This document shows positions 21,282 through 23,725 of a DNA stretch of 23,725 nt, in pieces. The stretch spans positions 1 through 23,725 of the forward strand of contig JASBYZ010000013.1 of the NCBI GenBank assembly GCA_029983705.1, given 5' to 3'. Both the position numbers and the translations under genes were made by a program. This stretch comes from Coriobacteriales bacterium. GTDB lineage: Bacteria; Actinomycetota; Coriobacteriia; Coriobacteriales; JAEZZM01. Under the pieces are notes generated by a model, which was not told where the DNA came from, did not search any database, and worked only from the letters and a program-made list of their open reading frames with translations. How positions within the stretch are numbered: position 1 is the stretch's first letter; each line of letters begins with the position of its first letter.

Positions 21282-22570
21282 CTACGCTTTAAGTCGTCCA
21301 AACGAGTACGAATTAAACTTAAATCATCTATATAATCTGGGGTATAAAACACATACCTTTGAGAGCCCTTGCTAGCTTCATCAACCGCATGAAGTCCCCC
21401 GCCGTCCTTGAGCATTAAACCATAGATATGCAGCTCATGTGCCACATCTCCTGGATTTAATACTTCAAGTACACCATGAGCACCAAACTTATTTTTTTGC
21501 GTAACCTCTACTCTATAGTAAGGGCCTTGCCCCATCTTACTTGCAAGGTCTTGATATACCAAGGGAAGCGTCTCAAACTCAGATGCATCTACTACATCTA
21601 CCGTATTAATTTTGCATGCCCACTCACACTCAGCGATGTAGCCATTGACCTCATCGGCCTGCTTTGCATCCCCATAATAAAAGCCTTGGGAATACGGACG
21701 ATGAGATACGGCGTGGACCTCTTGCAAATAATCTTGAGGATCTTTGCCGTCAAGTACCTGTCTATATGCATTGGTAATAGTACCTACATAGTAAGCGCTT
21801 TTTACGCGTCCCTCAATTTTAAAGGAGTTAATGCCCGCCGCTTTGAGCTCATCCATATGCTCAAGCATCATTAAATCTTCTGAGTTCATGATGTATGAGC
21901 CGCGTCCGTCTTCTTCTATAGGAACATACTTTCCCGGGCGCTTTTCTTCTACAAGAGCAAACTTCCAGCGACAGGGTTGAGAGCAGTGACCACGAGAGGC
22001 GTCTCTATTAGTAAGTCTATTAGATATGATACATCTACCTGAGTATGCCATGCACATGGAACCGTGCACAAAGGCCTCAAGCTCTAAGTCATCTGGAAGC
22101 TCAGACTTAATTGATTTTACTTCTTCAAGTGAGAGCTCACGTGCTAACACAACACGAGAAGCTCCCATGTCATAATACATTTTTGCAGCAATTGCATTGG
22201 TAATTGATGCTTGAGTTGAAACGTGAATTTCACAGTTGGGTGCTTCTTTTTTTGCAAACGCTAGGGTTGCTAAATCATTAACAATCAGCGCGTCAGCACC
22301 CATCTCATTTAAGCTCTTGAGGTAGTCAGGTAAACCAGCAATATCCTCTTGGTGCATGATTGCATTTACGGTGACATATACCTTGGTATCGCGTGCGTGC
22401 GCATACTCAATTGCCTCTTTAAGGGCCTTATCGTCCTCAAAGTTTTTAGCCCTCACACGTAAACCATACTGAGAACCTGCCATATATACTGCATCGCAAC
22501 CATAGTGGATTGCATATCGTAGCTGCTCTAGGCCTCCTGCTGGAGAGAGTAGTTCTAATGTTTGTGACAC
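21278..22570 (-). CDS. trhP: U32 peptidase family tRNA hydroxylation protein (TrhP/YrrO/YegQ-like)
   Basis: Member of the U32 family branch that forms 5-hydroxyuridine at the tRNA wobble position using prephenate. The branch is named peptidase for historical reasons. 430 residues: an (alpha/beta) barrel start LELLSPAGGLEQLRYAI, then AFVHGSMCMAYSGRC, TNRDASRGHCSQPCRWKF and FKIEGRVKSAYYVG. The four cysteines C173, C180, C196 and C200 are those expected to hold an iron-sulfur cluster. A short C-terminal beta domain follows. GTG start at 22570: an in-frame stop lies two codons upstream and the product begins as in the family. The nearest GAGG is about 14 bases away, so the ribosome-binding site is poor. 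It is 31 bases downstream of the aconitase gene, likely the same transcript. Confidence 0.88.
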   Translation of the reverse strand: MSQTLELLSPAGGLEQLRYAIHYGCDAVYMAGSQYGLRVRAKNFEDDKALKEAIEYAHARDTKVYVTVNAIMHQEDIAGLPDYLKSLNEMGADALIVNDLATLAFAKKEAPNCEIHVSTQASITNAIAAKMYYDMGASRVVLARELSLEEVKSIKSELPDDLELEAFVHGSMCMAYSGRCIISNRLTNRDASRGHCSQPCRWKFALVEEKRPGKYVPIEEDGRGSYIMNSEDLMMLEHMDELKAAGINSFKIEGRVKSAYYVGTITNAYRQVLDGKDPQDYLQEVHAVSHRPYSQGFYYGDAKQADEVNGYIAECEWACKINTVDVVDASEFETLPLVYQDLASKMGQGPYYRVEVTQKNKFGAHGVLEVLNPGDVAHELHIYGLMLKDGGGLHAVDEASKGSQRYVFYTPDYIDDLSLIRTRLDDLKRS

Positions 22571-22601
22571 TGTTTAAACACTAACCTCGCAAATCTATAA
22601 T

Positions 22602-23725
22602 TTATGCTAAAAGCTTTCTGAGCATGTACGTTAAGATACCGCCATGCCTTACGTAGAGGCCCTCTATTGCCGTATCAATTTTGGCGAGCACCTCAAAGCT
22701 CACTTGGCTGCCATCTGATTTGTGTGCGCATACCCTAATTTTTTGTGGGAAAGGCCCCTCATCTAAGTTGACCTGGTCTATATCAAAGAGTTCTGAGCCA
22801 TCAAGACCTAAGCTTTGAGCATCTTCACCATCAATAAATTCTAAGGGTAGCACACCCATACCAATTAAATTTGAACGATGTATTCTTTCAAAGCTCCTTG
22901 CAAAAACAGCAGAAACTCCAATGAGCATAGGGCCTTTTGCTGCCCAGTCTCTGGATGAGCCTGAACCATACATTTGACCTGCTAAAACTACAAGATCTGT
23001 ATCATCTTGGGTATAGTTTTGAGCTGCACTAAAAATGCTTGAGATCTCACCTGTATTAAAGTTATAGGTGTAGCCACCCAACTTTCCTAAAGCAAGCTCA
23101 TTTGAGAGCTTGATGTTAGAAAAGGCCCCTCGCATCATAACTTCATGGTTACCACGGCGAGAACCATAGGTGTTAAAGTCTTGAGGCAAAACACCTCGCT
23201 CTTGAAGATAGGCTGCAGCCTCAGAAGCAAGGTCGATTGAGCCTGCTGGTGAGATGTGGTCTGTAGTAACAAAGTCTCCAAGCTTAACAATAGTGCGTGC
23301 GGCCTTAATAGCTTTCTGCTCGCCCAATTCTAAACTAAAGTCCTCAAAATATGGTGGCTTTTGTACATAGGTAGAGCTTTCATCCCAGCTATAAGTTGAA
23401 CTCTTTTTAACATCAAGTTCCTGCCACTTAAGTGAGCCGGCAAACATATTTTCTTGAGATCTAAGGTAGAGCTCACGAGTAAGGTATTTTTCTTTAAGTG
23501 CAGCAATCTCCTCCTCACTTGGAAGCAGATCTTTTAAGTAAATACGCTTTCCGTCCTTATCTTGACCTAAGGCTTGTGCCTCAAAATCAAAGTCCATGCT
23601 GCCAGCTAAGGCATAGGCAAGTACTCTATGTGGAGTTGCTAAATAGTTTTGTGAAATATCGGGCCCAATGCGGCCTTCAAAGTTTCTGTTGCCACTAAGC
23701 ACTGCACAAAGCTCAATTTCCTTAC
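22602..23725 (-). CDS. acnA: Aconitate hydratase, C-terminal part (5' end off the window)
   Basis: Isomerises citrate and isocitrate through cis-aconitate, using a [4Fe-4S] cluster as Lewis acid. The visible 374 codons enter the window within the family motif region AVLSGNRNFEGRIGPDISQN and have no start here. They cover the end of the core domains, GDFVTTDHISPAGSIDLAS, and the swivel domain with YGSRRGNHEVMMRGAFSNIK, QMYGSGSSRDWAAKGPMLIG (substrate-binding arginine) and RSNLIGMGVLPLEFIDG. The cluster-binding cysteines lie in the missing upstream part. The motifs fit the AcnA/IRP-type enzyme rather than AcnB. Its role could be the citrate-to-glutamate branch in an anaerobe with an incomplete cycle; that is inference. 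Confidence 0.95.
   Translation of the reverse strand, partial: KEIELCAVLSGNRNFEGRIGPDISQNYLATPHRVLAYALAGSMDFDFEAQALGQDKDGKRIYLKDLLPSEEEIAALKEKYLTRELYLRSQENMFAGSLKWQELDVKKSSTYSWDESSTYVQKPPYFEDFSLELGEQKAIKAARTIVKLGDFVTTDHISPAGSIDLASEAAAYLQERGVLPQDFNTYGSRRGNHEVMMRGAFSNIKLSNELALGKLGGYTYNFNTGEISSIFSAAQNYTQDDTDLVVLAGQMYGSGSSRDWAAKGPMLIGVSAVFARSFERIHRSNLIGMGVLPLEFIDGEDAQSLGLDGSELFDIDQVNLDEGPFPQKIRVCAHKSDGSQVSFEVLAKIDTAIEGLYVRHGGILTYMLRKLLA

Noticed and set aside
21476..21874. Plus-strand open frame of 132 codons
   Set aside because: It is antisense to trhP, whose reading frame is intact and family-conserved. The plus frame has no recognisable motif and reflects codon bias of the real gene.
1..23725. 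CRISPR arrays, tRNA or rRNA genes, insertion sequences, prophage genes
   Set aside because: No repeat-spacer pattern, no RNA gene signature and no transposase, integrase or phage reading frame was found on either strand.

Overview
The window reads as chromosomal DNA of a low-to-moderate GC, anaerobic actinobacterium. The most likely group is the class Coriobacteriia, family Atopobiaceae (Atopobium/Lancefieldella/Fannyhessea-like). This placement is inferred from three things: the mreBCD-mrdA-rodA to radical SAM (TIGR03960/TIGR03936) to RNase E/G to rplU-rpmA-obg order, the AT-leaning codon use, and an oxygen-sensitive double-cubane reductase module. No 16S or tRNA gene is present to confirm it. 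Every gene except one (a ClC antiporter) is on the minus strand. Coding density is very high, with no gene-free stretch above about 190 bases.

Right to centre, in the direction of minus-strand transcription. The right edge holds the 3' part of an aconitase gene. It is followed by a U32-family tRNA hydroxylation protein (trhP-like), a cyclophilin-type prolyl isomerase, a membrane-anchored TPR protein, a YkvI-type membrane transporter and nucleoside diphosphate kinase (ndk). A strong intrinsic terminator, preceded by a second hairpin, closes ndk. Next comes a compact four-gene unit: a BadF/HgdC-type ATP-dependent activase, a class V aminotransferase of the cysteine desulfurase type, a 2-hydroxyacyl-CoA dehydratase-family protein resembling double-cubane cluster proteins, and a small DUF3343 (putative Se/S carrier) gene. 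The last of these is broken by a one-base frameshift. This unit is the most unusual part of the window.

Centre to left. The plus-strand clcA-like gene converges on that unit and diverges from mreB. From mreB leftward runs one tightly packed cell-elongation operon, mreB-mreC-mreD-mrdA(PBP2)-rodA, with 1- and 4-base overlaps. After 70 bases it continues into an uncharacterised DUF697 membrane protein, the TIGR03960 radical SAM protein, its TIGR03936 partner and a short RNase E/G. A near-consensus internal promoter then starts rplU-rpmA-obg, encoding L21, L27 and the ribosome-assembly GTPase. Obg begins with TTG and runs off the left edge.

Together the left half links cell-wall elongation to ribosome biogenesis and RNA processing, an arrangement also known from Firmicutes and other Coriobacteriia. 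Non-ATG starts are common here (obg, both radical-SAM-cluster genes, mreB, mreC, the activase and trhP). Several genes would be mis-started by an ATG-only reading.
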